A stretch of DNA of 64,000 bases from Paracentrotus lividus. Its lineage: Eukaryota > Echinodermata > Echinoidea > Camarodonta > Echinidae. The notes beneath the pieces were generated by a model. It saw only the letters and a list, made by a program, of their open reading frames with translations. It had not been told where the DNA came from and did not search any database. Shown in pieces: positions 1 through 23,099 of this stretch. The position numbers and the translations under genes were made by a program. Positions within the stretch are counted from its first letter, which is position 1; every line of letters starts with the position of its first letter. The stretch lies in assembly GCA_940671915.1 (NCBI GenBank), contig CALNVZ010002974.1, positions 39,281,067 through 39,345,066 on the forward strand, written 5' to 3'.

Positions 1-335
1 TGTGACTGTAGCATACGGTTGTCCGAAATGAGTGAAAACCATTGACTACTGACAACATACAGTCCCAAATACAGAAACTCTTGTAGTGCTCACACCAACT
101 GGTATGCAGGATTTCCAAGTGTATGTTTCCTAATTCCAACTAGATTTTCAAGTCATTGAGTATTATTCTTTTCCTTAAATTTAATTAAGTTGATGTTGGT
201 GAGTTCTGAAAATAATGAAATTAGAGGGGCGGGGTGCGGAACTGCGCAAATAAATATTTGTCTAAATCTTAAATAATAGCAAGATACATACAGGATCAAC
301 AGAACGTACACAATGCTTTCATTCATTGGCATACA

Positions 336-413
336 TCACATTACGTTTCCCCCAGAGCGATCAATGGCTTTCACGCAGCGCACCCAGTTATTGGGATCTA
401 TTTCAACTATTTA
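336..413 (-). other. Possible terminal coding fragment ending ...SGGNVM
   Basis: On the minus strand the frame from about 413 to a TGA at 336-338 reads DPNNWVRCVKAIDRSGGNVM at its end, a composition that looks like protein rather than random AT-rich DNA, and it is preceded by a possible TAG acceptor. I do not recognise the family. It could be a terminal exon of a gene downstream of Ral or a mobile-element remnant. Only about 26 codons are open, so the call is weak. Confidence 0.25.
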
Positions 414-414
414 T

Positions 415-1088
415 AGTATGTACATACATTGAATATAATTGTCAGTATATAATTCTCCATTAGTTTTCAATTCTTATTAATATCACTGAATATATGATTA
501 TGATAGAAAAGATACATTAAAGTGTATTCACAGTTCCCTGACTAGCTTTCCAACTCAATTTATAATGAAGTTGTTCATATTATGAAAGGAGTTGAAACAG
601 CATATGATATTTAGCAGCAGTCATATTGAAGAATCTCAATCTTATTTTTAAAAACATCAAAAGACAAAAAGAGTTTTGATTATTACATCTGGCCAGAGCT
701 ATTGATTGCAGAGTTTGGCCTACCTGGTTGAGTGGGTTAAAAACATGGTTCATACTGCAAGCACAGTACGAAAGACAATGCACCATGTTGTAACTGTCCG
801 ACACCGACCAAACTCTGTAATACAAGGTTTCACATCAGTGACGGACCTTGGGTCTGATCAGGGTCAGTTTGGAGGCGAATGCAGAGAGCGTTACCGCTCG
901 ACGAACTCCTAACCGGGTAGCAGGAAAGATTGGTTGATTGCTGTGAATATACCCTGATGTACGCTCAGCCTATATCACAGGCAATATAGATATTTTAATT
1001 CATACTATAAAAGAATGGTCACTGGTTCTTAACAAACCTAAAATTACAGGCTATCATGTTGTGCGATGCAACTGTAAATGATAGAGTA
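415..1088. other. Non-coding stretch between Ral and the fragment at 0.4 kb
   Basis: AT-rich, no exon-like open frame. A CpG-containing patch at 825-920 stands out in composition but I could not match it to a gene, tRNA or repeat. Confidence 0.5.
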
Positions 1089-1267
1089 GGTGTTCACAAA
1101 GAGTTAGGCATGACTTAAAAGTCGCACTTAAATTTGTAGTCCAGAACACTATGTTACGCATCATCTCATTGGTCAAAAAAAGTCTACCAATGAGATTATG
1201 CTTTAAATACAGAATGCGCTTGAAATTTAAGTGCGACTTTAAGTCATTTAACTCTTTGTGAAACACC
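1089..1267. mobile_element. Palindromic MITE-like element (GGTGTTCACAAAGAGTTA ends)
   Basis: The left arm GGTGTTCACAAAGAGTTA and right arm TAACTCTTTGTGAAACACC are inverted copies, and the match continues inward through AAGTCGCACTTAAATTT and CCAATGAGAT, so almost the whole 180 bases fold back. A C-tract follows at 1266-1284. It lies beyond the Ral stop codon, possibly in the 3' UTR or just downstream. No coding capacity. Confidence 0.75.
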
Positions 1268-1455
1268 CCCCCCCCCCTCCCCCCCCTCTGATGATTGGCA
1301 ATTTTTGTTTGTTATACCAATGGACAATCCACAATGCCTGTGATATAGACTGACTTCTACATTTTACATTACGTCATTCAATGTTATAAAAAGAGGCGTA
1401 ATAAATAGACCATCACAAACATGGTCCTGTTTATTCCACTAACAATCTCCCTTCC

Positions 1456-12353
<10,898 letters not shown>

Positions 12354-12444
12354 CTGAAAGAACAAATTAAAAAGTTTAAGATTAGGTGAGGGGAGTTAAA
12401 TACATGTACATGAAACATTTTATGAGTATAGAATCATTAGGTCT

Positions 12445-12519
12445 TCCTGGTGACCTCCCTTGGCTCTTGCTCGATCGGGTTATGGTATCCTTTAGCAGCT
12501 GAATTGATCCAACCATTTC
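12445..12519 (-). pseudogene. Duplicate of the Ral 5' UTR exon segment
   Basis: About 75 bases resemble 12288-12353: the shared order is GACCTCC.TTGG, CTTGCTCGAT, GGTT.TGG, AGCAG.GAATTG, TCCAACC.TTTCT, followed by a conserved acceptor (TTTTAG, AG at 12519-12520). On the gene's strand it precedes the main exon. It has UTR but no coding part, whereas the copy at 12052-12139 has coding part but no UTR, so the two could be the halves of one exon split by an insertion of the other copy. Confidence 0.65.
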
Positions 12520-13308
12520 TAAAATAAAAACAAGATATATTAAACCGTCAAAAATTGAGATTCAAGATTGGTCAACGACTACTCGGTTTTTTGGGGGCAT
12601 AGGATAATTGGTTACATGAAGATAAATCTCTATTTGCTGGTGCTTTGAAAAGGTTTCTTCTTTTTTCTTCTCAGTTGAAGTGCTGCTTAAAAAAATACTG
12701 AAGATAGTATCTTTAGTATACATGTAGTATGTTTGACCGGATATGAAAATAGGGGGTGTGCAGTGGATTTGTTCTTCTCCTAGGGATTATTGCTGGGTGT
12801 CCCCATGAGGATTTCCTCCATGGCTCATTTTTGTGCATCGTACGGTTTGTAACAAGCGCTCCAGTTTGCAACAAACACAGATCCGAACTCGTTCTGTTAC
12901 ATACAATACTGATACTGTTTCTTTAAAATGGAAATTTGTGCGAGTAGTATAAAAATGATTAGGTCACAGCAACAAGCACAACATACATTGCCTTCACATT
13001 GCATCATACTACAGGAAGGACTGCTCAATTCTTTCACTGATTAATGGTACCTTTGAACTGCACTTGAAACAGATATCTTGTTTCTATCTCATTTTATTAT
13101 GAGAATGTAAACACAGGGACCATGTATGTCCCATGACGGCTTAACTGCTTAGAACTCAGTGAGGGATCAATTATTCAGGGCTTATCGGTTCACGTTACAT
13201 GAATGCAATTACCCTCTACATGAAATGTTCTTAAAACCTTCATAATGAAGACATACATGTAGCGTAGCAAGCTCAAACAAAGTTGATTTGCTACCATTAA
13301 TAGTGGGT
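12520..13308. other. Intronic stretch upstream of Ral coding exon 1
   Basis: AT-rich DNA with a CG-containing patch at 12830-12900 (CATCGTACGG, CCGAACTCG). No exon, ORF or repeat family recognised. Confidence 0.5.
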
Positions 13309-13576
13309 TAGGGTGGTATCTCACTTCGCGGAAACAAAATCGAGACAGATTTGCCGGCAAGGCATTGTACTAGCTTTTTCCGCGACGAAATCTTTTTGCA
13401 ACGTACAAAAGGTTACGTGACACAAAAGACGGATTAGCCAGCATGTCATTGTACTCGATCTGTCTCCTGTGGCCCCAAAAATCGTCGCGGAGACAGCAGA
13501 GGAGATAGATGTAGTACAATTCCATGCGGGCAAATCTGTCTCAATTTTTTTTCCGCGAAGTGAGATAGCACCCTTA
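13309..13576. mobile_element. MITE-like element (TAAGGGTGGTATCT family, copy 2)
   Basis: Left end TAGGGTGGTATCTCACTTCG is mirrored by CGAAGTGAGATAGCACCCTTA. Inner arms GAGACAGATTTGCCGGCA and CGGGCAAATCTGTCTC also pair. TA at both ends. Strong CpG content compared with flanks. A 70-codon open frame across it is a by-product. Confidence 0.8.
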
Positions 13577-16500
13577 GCATCTGCCCTTCTTTAGGCCATT
13601 TTTAGGACTACAACTATTAAAAAAGACAAGTTTACTCAAAATTATGTACAAACATTTATAAGTGTTTCACCGAACCCTGAGTGACAAGGTTACATGTACT
13701 ATAAGGCAAAGCGCTTTCTAAGAGGCCGGTATTACATTTATTATTATCATTATTATTATTTTTATGTGATAGCATTAGTTATGAAAATATTGGGCAAATC
13801 CCTTTTCAGGTCATACATGTACATGTACAGAGCAACATTTTTGTTTTAAATTGTACATGAAATTTGAAAACATACATGTAAATTTGTTAACTGGTCAATA
13901 CAAAGTTTTCACTATTATAATTCAACACTTCTACAAGGACATGTGTAAACAATATCAAACAGCACCAACACCAAGACTATCTACCAGCTCCCTCCTAGGA
14001 CAACTACCCCGGGACAATCAACCCCTGGGCAACTACCCCCGCCAAAAATCTACCCCCTAACTCTACACATAACCCTAATGCTATTTCTGGGGTACTTGTC
14101 CTGATATAGCCTCCCATACCACTAGACAGTTCCAGAGAAGGGGTCTGTATATTGAGACTATGTACCAGCTGCCTTCCATACCACTAGACATAGTTGGTGC
14201 TAACGATCCAGAGAAGATGTAGACATGTCAGTGCATCCTCATAGCATTCCTATATGTTGATGCGATCACCACACACAGAGATGACTTGTACATTCACAAT
14301 AATAGTCTCTTTTCACAAACTTAATTTGGATATTGCCGAAGGGTTTAATACTTTTTTCATGAAATACTTTAAGTTTAATAAATACTAAGTTCAAACTTTG
14401 TACATCTACAAATGTAGGAAGCAAATCTTACATGTACCCATCCATCCAATTAACAAAAACATGGTGATGCAAGTTGCTTTTTTTAAGGAGAGTCTGTGTC
14501 ATGGCAATTACTTTAATGTGTGCATTAAAAAACAAATGCTAAGACTGGTCTACAGAAAGTGTAAGCAGATATTCAGAAGGAGCAAAATTGGTGACAAGAA
14601 TGGGTAAATGCAACAATCAGAGAAAGTTCCACATGTTCAAGATATTGAGATCACAAATTTATACCCGAGAGGAGATCAGATTATTTATAACTTCCCAAAG
14701 GATGTCAGTGCTAAAATCAAGCAGGATGGGATAATGATGCAGGCACAATTGATTTTTAGGATGCATTAGGAGGATGAGAAAAGTGAAGATGACAGCATCA
14801 CGACAATGAGGGTCCAATGGGGCTTAGTGGGTAAGGAGTGATGGGTTCTTTAACCTGGTATACAAACATGTCAATCTTCATAAGAGGTGCGAGATACTAC
14901 ACATATGGCCCATAAAGACACAAGGTGTAGGCCTATATAGTCAAACCTTTGCATTTTGGTTTACACTGTGTAGTATTGGGATAGTATCAACGTAAATATT
15001 CATATTTTGAATGACAGCATGGTCAAATATTAAAGTAAAACAACAACATTGAAAATACTTTTCCCAAGGGCTGTTGTTAAGCCAAGTATTGTTTCAAGAT
15101 TTCTGACATTTGTAATACAAAAGCATCTAGAAAAAACTCTTCTTCAATGACAGCTCATTTTCCTGTTTAACATTTATTTTTCAAAAGACAATGCACTAAT
15201 TATTTCAACATTCCCTCTTCCCCACCCACATGTTTTTGATGTGCAGTACTTGCATGATTATGAATAAACAAGCGTAGTATAAACAACATAACAAAATGAA
15301 AATCTTTCGACTGAAACCTTGGAAGTATTTGAGAAGTGATACTCTTTACATGTCAATCAAGAAAAGGAAGCTTACAAAAACAAAAACAAAGAAAAAACAA
15401 AAATGAAAAACACACCCACTTCAAAGTTTTGTATGCTGGTGCAAAATAAATAAAAACATGACAAGCAAAACTGAATTGTTTTGTTTGTTTAGATTTTTTT
15501 TTCAATGAGCTAGTGAATTTCTATTTTATGGTGTTTAATCAAATAATTTTTTTTTTTTGAAATTTATTATTCCATTCAAATAATTCAGATGAAATATTAC
15601 ATGTTCAACCACTTACTCACATGTTTTTTCTTCCCATTATCTATTTTAACGTCTGCTATTGAGTTTACCCAACAAATTTCTTTCAATGGTATAAAATTCA
15701 AAATGTTAGAAACGTAACATATTTATATCAAATACCATTTAGTAGACCCACTATTAACCCTTGCATAAAAACCAGTTTGAAAACACTATCAGTCTTCAAA
15801 ACAAAAACAAAAACATTTATTTCTGAGCTGATGGGATGGTTGATTCAAAATAAGATGGCACTGAGGCATATGTTGAAATCTATACCATAAAAGATACTAT
15901 TTCAATTTATGCTCAAACACGTCTATAATTTAGAAGAAAACAACCACATGAACATTTGAAATAAATTGTTATCTTGTGTCTTGTTTTTTGCCTGCTAAGT
16001 TCACCCTGCATGTAGCTGTAAGTTGACTTTGTCTTGTACTTTGAGTCATATCAGTATTCTATAATTAGCAAAGCGTGCTTTGAGCTTCATTAATCAGAGG
16101 AGACTAGCTTGCCTTGAATGACTCACAAGCACACATAATCACATCACATTATTCCTAAACATCATTCGTTGAACGGCTTAACTTTACATGATGTATGTTT
16201 AACAAGTCGTCTGCAAATGTATAGGAACAGATATTTACCAGTATTAAGTCTATGAGGAAAGAGAAGGTTATTTAAAGTTCTTACAAGTAGTCCAGGGGTT
16301 GAATGGTAGGGGTGGTTCTAGGACAACTACCCCCTGGTCAATTACCCCTCAAACAACACTCCTCCTCCAAAAATCTACCCCACAACTCTACACCTAAACC
16401 TGGCCCTATTTCTGGGGGTTAGTTGTCCCGGGGGTAATTGTCCACTGGATAGTTGTCCTGATATGGGAAGGGGCCAATGATTTCTAGCTCTGTGTAGATA

Positions 16501-18020
16501 AAACATACATGTAACAGTATTATCCATCAGAGTAGGCCTGTCTGACTATTTCATCTCGAGATTCGCCAGCTATTTCTGATCCGACCAATTATACAATGAG
16601 ATTATTTGAAATGCGGAAGCAATTGGCGGGCTATTTCATGGGCTACTATATCGAGATTCAATCTCTATTGCAGATGTGGACGCACTCAGGTTTTGACTTG
16701 GGATAATTCTTTCATGACGTCTGACCATGAGGCAAAATCACATGTTGTTTGAAACTCAGCATCTACATGTAAAGTGCGCGTACTCATACTCTGTAGCTTG
16801 CACTCGAGTTAAAAATCCCTCCATTCAGGCTGATGTGCACGGGTTTCTCAAATCTCAAGCTTTTTCCGGGGGAGGGCTGATTGGGCTAGAATCACAAGAT
16901 TGATCAAACTTGGCCTGAGGTGGAAGCAGCTCATCATTGCTTTGCTATTAAAAGAGAATTATGATTCCATATATCAGTGGTACAACAATGCTCCTTATCT
17001 ATTACAATGCCATCTCTCTTTTCTGTGCTTCATTGTCAGTGAATTTACACATGAGAAGTTTGCCTTTTCTTTATAACGTTCACCTTCAAAATTAGCTTGA
17101 GTGAATGGTTATTTAATGGTATTATTTCTTTTTCAGGATATAACTCAGGTGGATGCCAAATGATATCTCCTTGATGTCAATGAGGGCCTTTTCATAATAC
17201 TCAATCCTCGCGGAATAGTTAAAACTGAAGACTATCATGAAACAGAACAGGTCTTAAGCTGACAAAGACTGATAAGCTGTGCAGTGCTTAATACATCTTC
17301 AAATTGCACTGCATGATAAAAGTTGGTTTATACATGGACTGGTATAGCCAATGCGTTAATTCAATGTAAATAAAAGAACTGAGAACGTATTTAATAGTGA
17401 TTCTCTTTCTGTGAAACGTAAAATATGCTTACCTTACAGAAAGAATTTTTTTTTTCAAAGAGTAACCCCTACATGTATGTAGGCATATGTAAATGGGCAA
17501 ATGTTTTTTTTTTTTAAGGGAGAAGATTATACATGTAGAAGCTTCTAAATATAGCCAAAAATAAACCCCAAGCACAAATAATCTAAGCATTAAACAGGCA
17601 TGAATGCTCCAGACAAATTATATTTCCCTGTCGTCCTTGGGCAACGACTGCAGGCAAAAGCTATTCTTTCTAAATTGTAGCATGTAATTATCGAGGGACC
17701 AAAAACATCACGATTGTCTGGGAGAATATTGAATTGATAGCGACATTGATCATAATAATCTCCACGATCACAGACAAACGTATCTCATTCATATACATTA
17801 AATTGAAATTAATCTTTTGTTGGAGCAGACTCTGTGACAGTGTATGACAACGCCGCCCTAATTTCTGTCAACTAGCTGTATTTCCCCCGCTCACAATTAT
17901 AGCTCCAGGCACTTTAGTTGTAAAATGCTCATATGTTTGTCTCGTTGATATGATCGACTTTATGATATTACAATATCTTAAACATGTACTGAACTCCATA
18001 CATGTAGAAAATATTTTGTG
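13577..18020. other. Intronic region with degenerate repeats
   Basis: Contains two related 120-150 base blocks at 13997-14113 and 16318-16467 (GGACAACTACCCC, CCAAAAATCTACCCC, CTATTTCTGGGG, TGTCCTGATAT in the same order). A short direct duplication (CCATACCACTAGACA) occurs at 14117 and 14176. The rest, 14600-16300 and 16500-18000, is AT-rich and I see no exon or named repeat. Confidence 0.55.
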
Positions 18021-19125
18021 TTAAAGGTAGTATCAGCCTTTTTCACAAATTGCGAAAACTAATGCAACTTGGCATAACTGTAGAATATGATCGACCTATA
18101 CTGTCTTATTCAATCTTAATACTGTCATAGGTTGCCTAGATCAGTAATACGAAACGAAAATCTGACTACCAATCTTGACCAGCTCTCCATCAACATTGTT
18201 GATATAACAGCGAGTGCGGCACGGACCGCACACAGCAATATACACACGGCGCATCAGCGTGCATTATTCTCTGCGCTAACGGTCAGCGGTTCGCACCATA
18301 CGGTATATTTTCGAGGTTCGAAAAAATAGGAATGAATTTTGATAATCGCAATATAATGACAAACATACACATTTGAGCTTAATCATGTTGTGGATGATAA
18401 GTCATTGGTTATACTACTATATCGTCAATGATTTTACGAACCGTCCTACACCTCGCCGAGTTCCCAAAATCAGTTTTGAGATAATCGCGTTCCAAAGTTT
18501 GGATGTTCTTATGACGCTCATAACTTCGCGCTTTGAAGGGAACCACAGCAATTATTTATATCATGTACAGCATAAATTCTTTAGTTTTACAATATGCAAA
18601 AATTATTTGCAATTGGGGTTTGAATTTTAAATATTTAGAATAACATGGAAGGTAGTATTTTAGAACTGATTGTTTTAACGACAAACAGGGGTTAAGGTCA
18701 CTTCGTAAAATCATGCGTATCACGCGCATGTTTTTTAGCGTCCTAAACCACGAGATAGGACGGTTCGTAAAATCATTCAATGCATACGCGCACCGCTCAC
18801 CCATATCTAGTCGGGTTGCGCGCCATTCTGGAGACTGCTATAGTGTAGAAACAATGGTTTAGGACGCTTCGTAAGATCACTGGAAGCGATGTGACGTTTT
18901 GAACGAAATTGAATCTTCTCTTATTTTTTAAAATAATTAAGATTCGACCTGAAATTTGGTCATTTCGATAGAGTTGAATACAGGCTTTAAGAATATCGAA
19001 AAAACTCAATTTCGAAAATTTGACCAAAAATTCGGTTTATGACGGTTCGTAAAAACAGCGACGATATCCTCTCAAAAACTAGAAATTTAATATTTTTGCC
19101 TGCAAAAGGCTGACACTACCTTTAA
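18021..19125. mobile_element. TTAA-flanked element with internal TTCGTAAAATCA repeats
   Basis: TTAA at 18021-18024 followed by AGGTAGTATCAGCCTTTT, and at the other end AAAAGGCTGACACTACCT followed by TTAA at 19122-19125. TTAA on both sides is the hallmark of piggyBac-type insertion, though the ends are not a known piggyBac sequence to me. Inside are five copies, in both orientations, of a motif close to GGACGGTTCGTAAAATCA (near 18427, 18697, 18758, 18862 and 19041). The element is CpG-rich relative to its surroundings. No transposase-like frame was found, so it is non-autonomous. Confidence 0.75.
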
Positions 19126-19194
19126 GGGGCAACCAGGATACTTGTAGAGGTTTACAATTACATTGTAATATTTTTGTATGTTCTACCAGCGGAT

Positions 19195-19545
19195 GGTCTA
19201 CATGTAATTCCATCGCCTAAACCCATTTGGTCTACTATCAATTTGATCTAACTGCTGTTGAGTATAATCATCAATTGGTCTATTGTTCATTTGTGTTATT
19301 TGCTATTTAGTCTAATGTCCAGATTGTCTAATTTTTTCCTGTTTCGTCAGATGAAAATTTTGGTCATTACCAAAACATAAACTTTTTTAAAAGAGGGTTG
19401 TTTCAGACCAAGTGGAAATTAGACAAAATAGGTAAAGCTGAATATTCGACAAGATGGTTATGGGCTAAGTGACAATTAGACCAAATGGTAAGTAGACTAA
19501 CTGGCTGTATACCAAGTGGCAATTCATTGATACAGACAACTATTT
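19195..19545. repeat. Degenerate TTTGGTCTAATTG-type repeat region
   Basis: Variants of a word GGTCTAATTGTCA/TTGGTCTA occur about ten times in both orientations (for example 19227, 19244, 19274, 19305, 19405, 19470). The same word appears at 31735 and 45820. The region looks like an old inverted minisatellite. Confidence 0.5.
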
Positions 19546-19689
19546 GGACATACTGAGTAAGAGGTTGATCAGCCTGCCTCTGCATGCACGGTAGAATCTC
19601 CAAACATCTTAGAGGCCGATCCATTTGGTCTTCATCTGTACTACTCATGGTGGTTCCTTTAAAGACTTCTTACAGGCTCAAAGTTCACT

Positions 19690-20612
19690 CAACAGGAGTT
19701 TCCTCAACGATGAATTTGCTCGGATATCCTCAAAAGCAACTCAATATTATGGAGTTTTTTCTGAGATCATTAGACTTCAGGGTTGATAGTACTTGGTCAA
19801 AAAGGGGGTTTCCTCAAAGATGTCTGTGCATAGAATCTCAGAGAATAGCACATTCAGAGAACTCAGAATTGCACAAACACTTCAGTCACTCACAGGGCGT
19901 TTCCTGGAAGATGACTCAGCTCAGAGGTCGTCAAAGACTACTCAACTAAAAGCTTTCTCAAATATCATTCAGCTTCAGTGTCTCCTAGAACAGCACATCC
20001 ACAGAAGTAAGAATTGCTCAAATTCTTCATAGTTTAACAGGGAGGTTCCTCAACATTGGCTTAGCTGAGTGTTCCTCAAAGACAACTCAACCAAGATTTT
20101 TCTAAAACTTCAGGGTCTCCTAGAGTATCCACACAACTAAGAATTGCTCAAAGACCACTCCAGTGACTAAATAGGAAGTTTCCTCAAAGACGTCTTTGCT
20201 CAGAGATATTAAAAGACAACGTAACTAAGAGGTTTTTTTTTCTTCAAATTCAGGGTATCCTAGAGAAGCATATCCACAGAACTCAGAATTGCTCAAAGAA
20301 TGCTCCAGTGACTCCACTCAAAGATGTCTTTGCTCACAGATCCTCAAAGACAACTCAACCAAGAGTTTTCTCCTTCAAATTCAGGGTATCCCAGAACTAC
20401 AAATTGCTCGAAGACTTCTCCAGTGACTCAACAGAAAGTTTCCTCAAAGATGGCTTTGCTCAGAGATCCTCTAAAACAAGTCGGCTCAGATTTTACTTGG
20501 AGATCATTGAGCTTCAGGGTCTCCTAGAGTAGCACATCCAGATATTAATATGAATTGCTTAAACACTGCTTCAATAAAAACTCAACCGGGACTTTCCTCA
20601 ACTCAACTGCAA
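19690..20612. repeat. Diverged tandem repeat, about 95-150 base units, 7-8 copies
   Basis: The word GTTTCCTCAAAGATG or close variants appears at about 19698, 19806, 19900, 20045, 20178, 20320, 20438 and 20590. Other words recur in fixed order: CTCAGAGATCCTCAAAGACA, CAACCAAGAG, TTCAGGGT.TCCTAGAG, GCACATCCACAGAA, TCAGAATTGCTCAAAGA, CCAGTGACTCAACAG. Several frames stay open for 60-120 codons because the unit lacks some stops, but units differ by indels not divisible by three, so it is not coding. Confidence 0.8.
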
Positions 20613-20639
20613 AGTTTCATTGAAGACCAGTTAATTCAC

Positions 20640-21530
20640 AGTTCACTTAGAGACAGACAATTTGTAGTTTAACTTTTCTCTTTGAAGATTGTGGAGTAAA
20701 TGGCAGAAAACATTAAGGATTTCATCAGTTGAGTCAATTCACCAGTGTAACATGTTGAACAACTTCGCATAACACTTTCTCTATGTCATGGTATTGTTCT
20801 CTAATCAATTAAAGTTGTGTTGATTTAAGTTTCTGTTTCTTTTTCACAAGAGCTTGATCTAGAGTTGTGATGTGTTCAGTAACAAGAGTACCATAGCTAT
20901 CACTTGTGACTGCCGAATACCCTGCATTGTGATCTATGGAGTAACAAGTGTACTGTAGCTAGTGCTACCGAATACCTAATGCATGGTGGTTTAACATTCA
21001 CACCACAAGCTTTACAGTCATTCTCTCATGACAGGTTGTTGTCTACACCCCTTGCTATTTATGGAACTTTGCTTCATCGTAAGTCAGGCTATCCGTTCGA
21101 TCAAATGTCAAAGAAACTTAGTATATTGGATACATTCCTTCAACAATAGCAGTTATATTGTTATTGTTTATAAAGATAGCACGTCATAAAGAAATTTACA
21201 TTTCCAACATGTCAAGGCCTAAATGCAACTTTCCTCCTGCTTGTATAGGCCTACATATATGACAAAGAGAGATGCGATGTACAATCATAACAATGTTCCT
21301 CCATTTGAGAGATGTAATAACTCGATCATCTGAAAATTGGTTGTGAAACAAGGCATTCCTCAGACAAGCTTAATTGAGTATTATTCACAGTGCACAAATT
21401 AAATATGTGCACATGTACTGCATACATGTGTAGTATCACTGCGAGCATGCACACACTGTCTTGAGAACAAGTAGAACATGTGGTTGTATCAGAGTCCACA
21501 CAAACCACAAGTCATCTCACATTTTTCTCA
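20640..21530. other. Intronic stretch with a short duplication
   Basis: A short imperfect direct duplication (GTAACAAG.GTAC...TAGCTA...TGCCGAATACC) lies at 20879-20970. Otherwise no recognisable feature. Confidence 0.45.
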
Positions 21531-21906
21531 ATCTCATCAATTCACGATAAAGAACATGAATAGATGACGAGCATTATCAATATATCATCAATCATATGGT
21601 GATGTTCAATGTCCAAGGCAAACCTTTGTACCAGCATGAACGTCCGTGATCATCATCTGCATGAAATGAGCGTCACTAGGTTTGATACACAACTCTTCTT
21701 CTCCCACACCCTCTAAATCTCATCAAATTATGATTAAAGAACATGAATAGATGACGAACATTATCAATATATCAATGAGATGTGGTTCCTATTCAATGTT
21801 CAATGTCCAAGGCGAGCCTGTGTCTTAGCATGAACCTCCGTAATCACTGCCTGCATGAGATGAACGTCGCTAGACTTGATACACAACCCTTCTCCCCACA
21901 CCCTGT
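21531..21906. repeat. Tandem duplication of about 188 bases
   Basis: Two head-to-tail copies (21531-21716 and 21717-21906). Shared segments in order: AAAGAACATGAATAGATGACGA, ATTATCAATATATCA, TTCAATGTCCAAGGC, AGCATGAACGTCCGT, GCATGA.ATGA.CGTC, TTGATACACAAC, CCCACACCCT. They differ by scattered substitutions and small indels, so the event is not recent or the copies are highly polymorphic. Confidence 0.8.
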
Positions 21907-22565
21907 TTGCTCAGCGACGATCGCTCGTGATCCATGAGAATCAAATGATTCATGAGAGTAACACTCCTCAATGCTAGAAGGTATGTCAATAAGATGTGCA
22001 TAAGAAAGAATGCCTACATTCCATATTTTTAAACATAATTTCCAGCTTCAGTCCATCTAGCATCACTTGAAAATGAAAAGCATTAAGTTCTCGAGACTCA
22101 TACATCACAAGCATATTCTCGTATTCGTCATCAATGATGTAAACCTCAATGTTTTAAGTGAAGAAAGAGTGATCCATGATTCATGCGAATCAGAGCAAAG
22201 TGCACATGAAAACGTGACATTTACCAATGTGACATCACATGTTTGTAACCATCTAAAATCTCCCTCATAAATCCCTTCTTCCTAGATGTCGTAATCTTAC
22301 AGCAGATCTGCTGGCTGGAGATTTAAGTAAATGATGTGTACATAATGTGCAATTATGCATTGCTCATCGATGGTGACGATGATTCATATAAAATGTCACC
22401 ATCATAAATTGCCCTATCCCTTGATCGTACCCCGGTGGAAAGACAAATCAAAGGAAAGATCCACAATTGATCCATCGATCTTATCACAATCATTCTCAAC
22501 TGAGATGATAACATTGAATGAACATAAGTGCAGAAATCCCTCATCATTTAGCATTCAGCATTGAT

Positions 22566-22810
22566 TATCAGGTTTCAAGAAGGGAAGACAAAGAAAGAAA
22601 AATGGTTGAGCTGTACAATCCTGTGCTATATGTTGGTTATACCTCTCAACAAATCATAAACCACTATAGACTGAGAAAGAATTAAATGAAACATTAATTA
22701 TGTTTCAAGAAGGAAAGGAGGAAAAAAAACATGGTTGAACAGGAAAACTAATTGCTATGTTGGTTTTACCTCTGACAATTCATCTACCACTACATATATA
22801 GTTTATAGAC
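22566..22810. repeat. Tandem duplication of about 125 bases
   Basis: GTTTCAAGAAGG.AAG, AAAAATGGTTGA, GCTATATGTTGGTT.TACCTCT and AATCAT...ACCACTA occur in the same order at 22570-22665 and 22698-22795. Non-coding. Confidence 0.6.
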
Positions 22811-22882
22811 CAAGAGTCAGCTAAATAAAGAGAAATATACAGAAACTTTCAAGAGCATTTCATGGATAATTTACAGACCATA

Positions 22883-23091
22883 GCATACCTGCCAACATTT
22901 TGAGTCCAAATATAGGGACAAAGTGGGAATACAAATTTTAAAAATAGGGACAATTCTGTATTTCCTATAGATTACTGTACACAGATTTTTCAAAAAATAG
23001 GGACAAAGGGTTGTAAATGGTGATAAATGCTCCTTCTTTTCCCCTAAAATAGGGACTGTCCCTACTAAATAGGGACAGTTGGCAAGTATGC
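22883..23091. mobile_element. Palindromic MITE-like element (GCATACCTGCCAAC ends)
   Basis: Left GCATACCTGCCAAC is mirrored by GTTGGCAAGTATGC at the right. CATA flanks both ends (22879-22882 and 23092-23095), a possible target duplication. The word ATAGGGACA repeats several times inside. Confidence 0.65.
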
Positions 23092-23099
23092 CATAGGGA

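Noticed and set aside
825-920. tRNA or small RNA gene in the CpG patch
   Set aside because: No cloverleaf with T-loop GGTTCGA or box A/B pattern could be drawn.
19584-19949. 121-codon plus-strand frame
   Set aside because: It begins outside and runs into the tandem repeat; units differ by indels not divisible by three, and no domain is visible.
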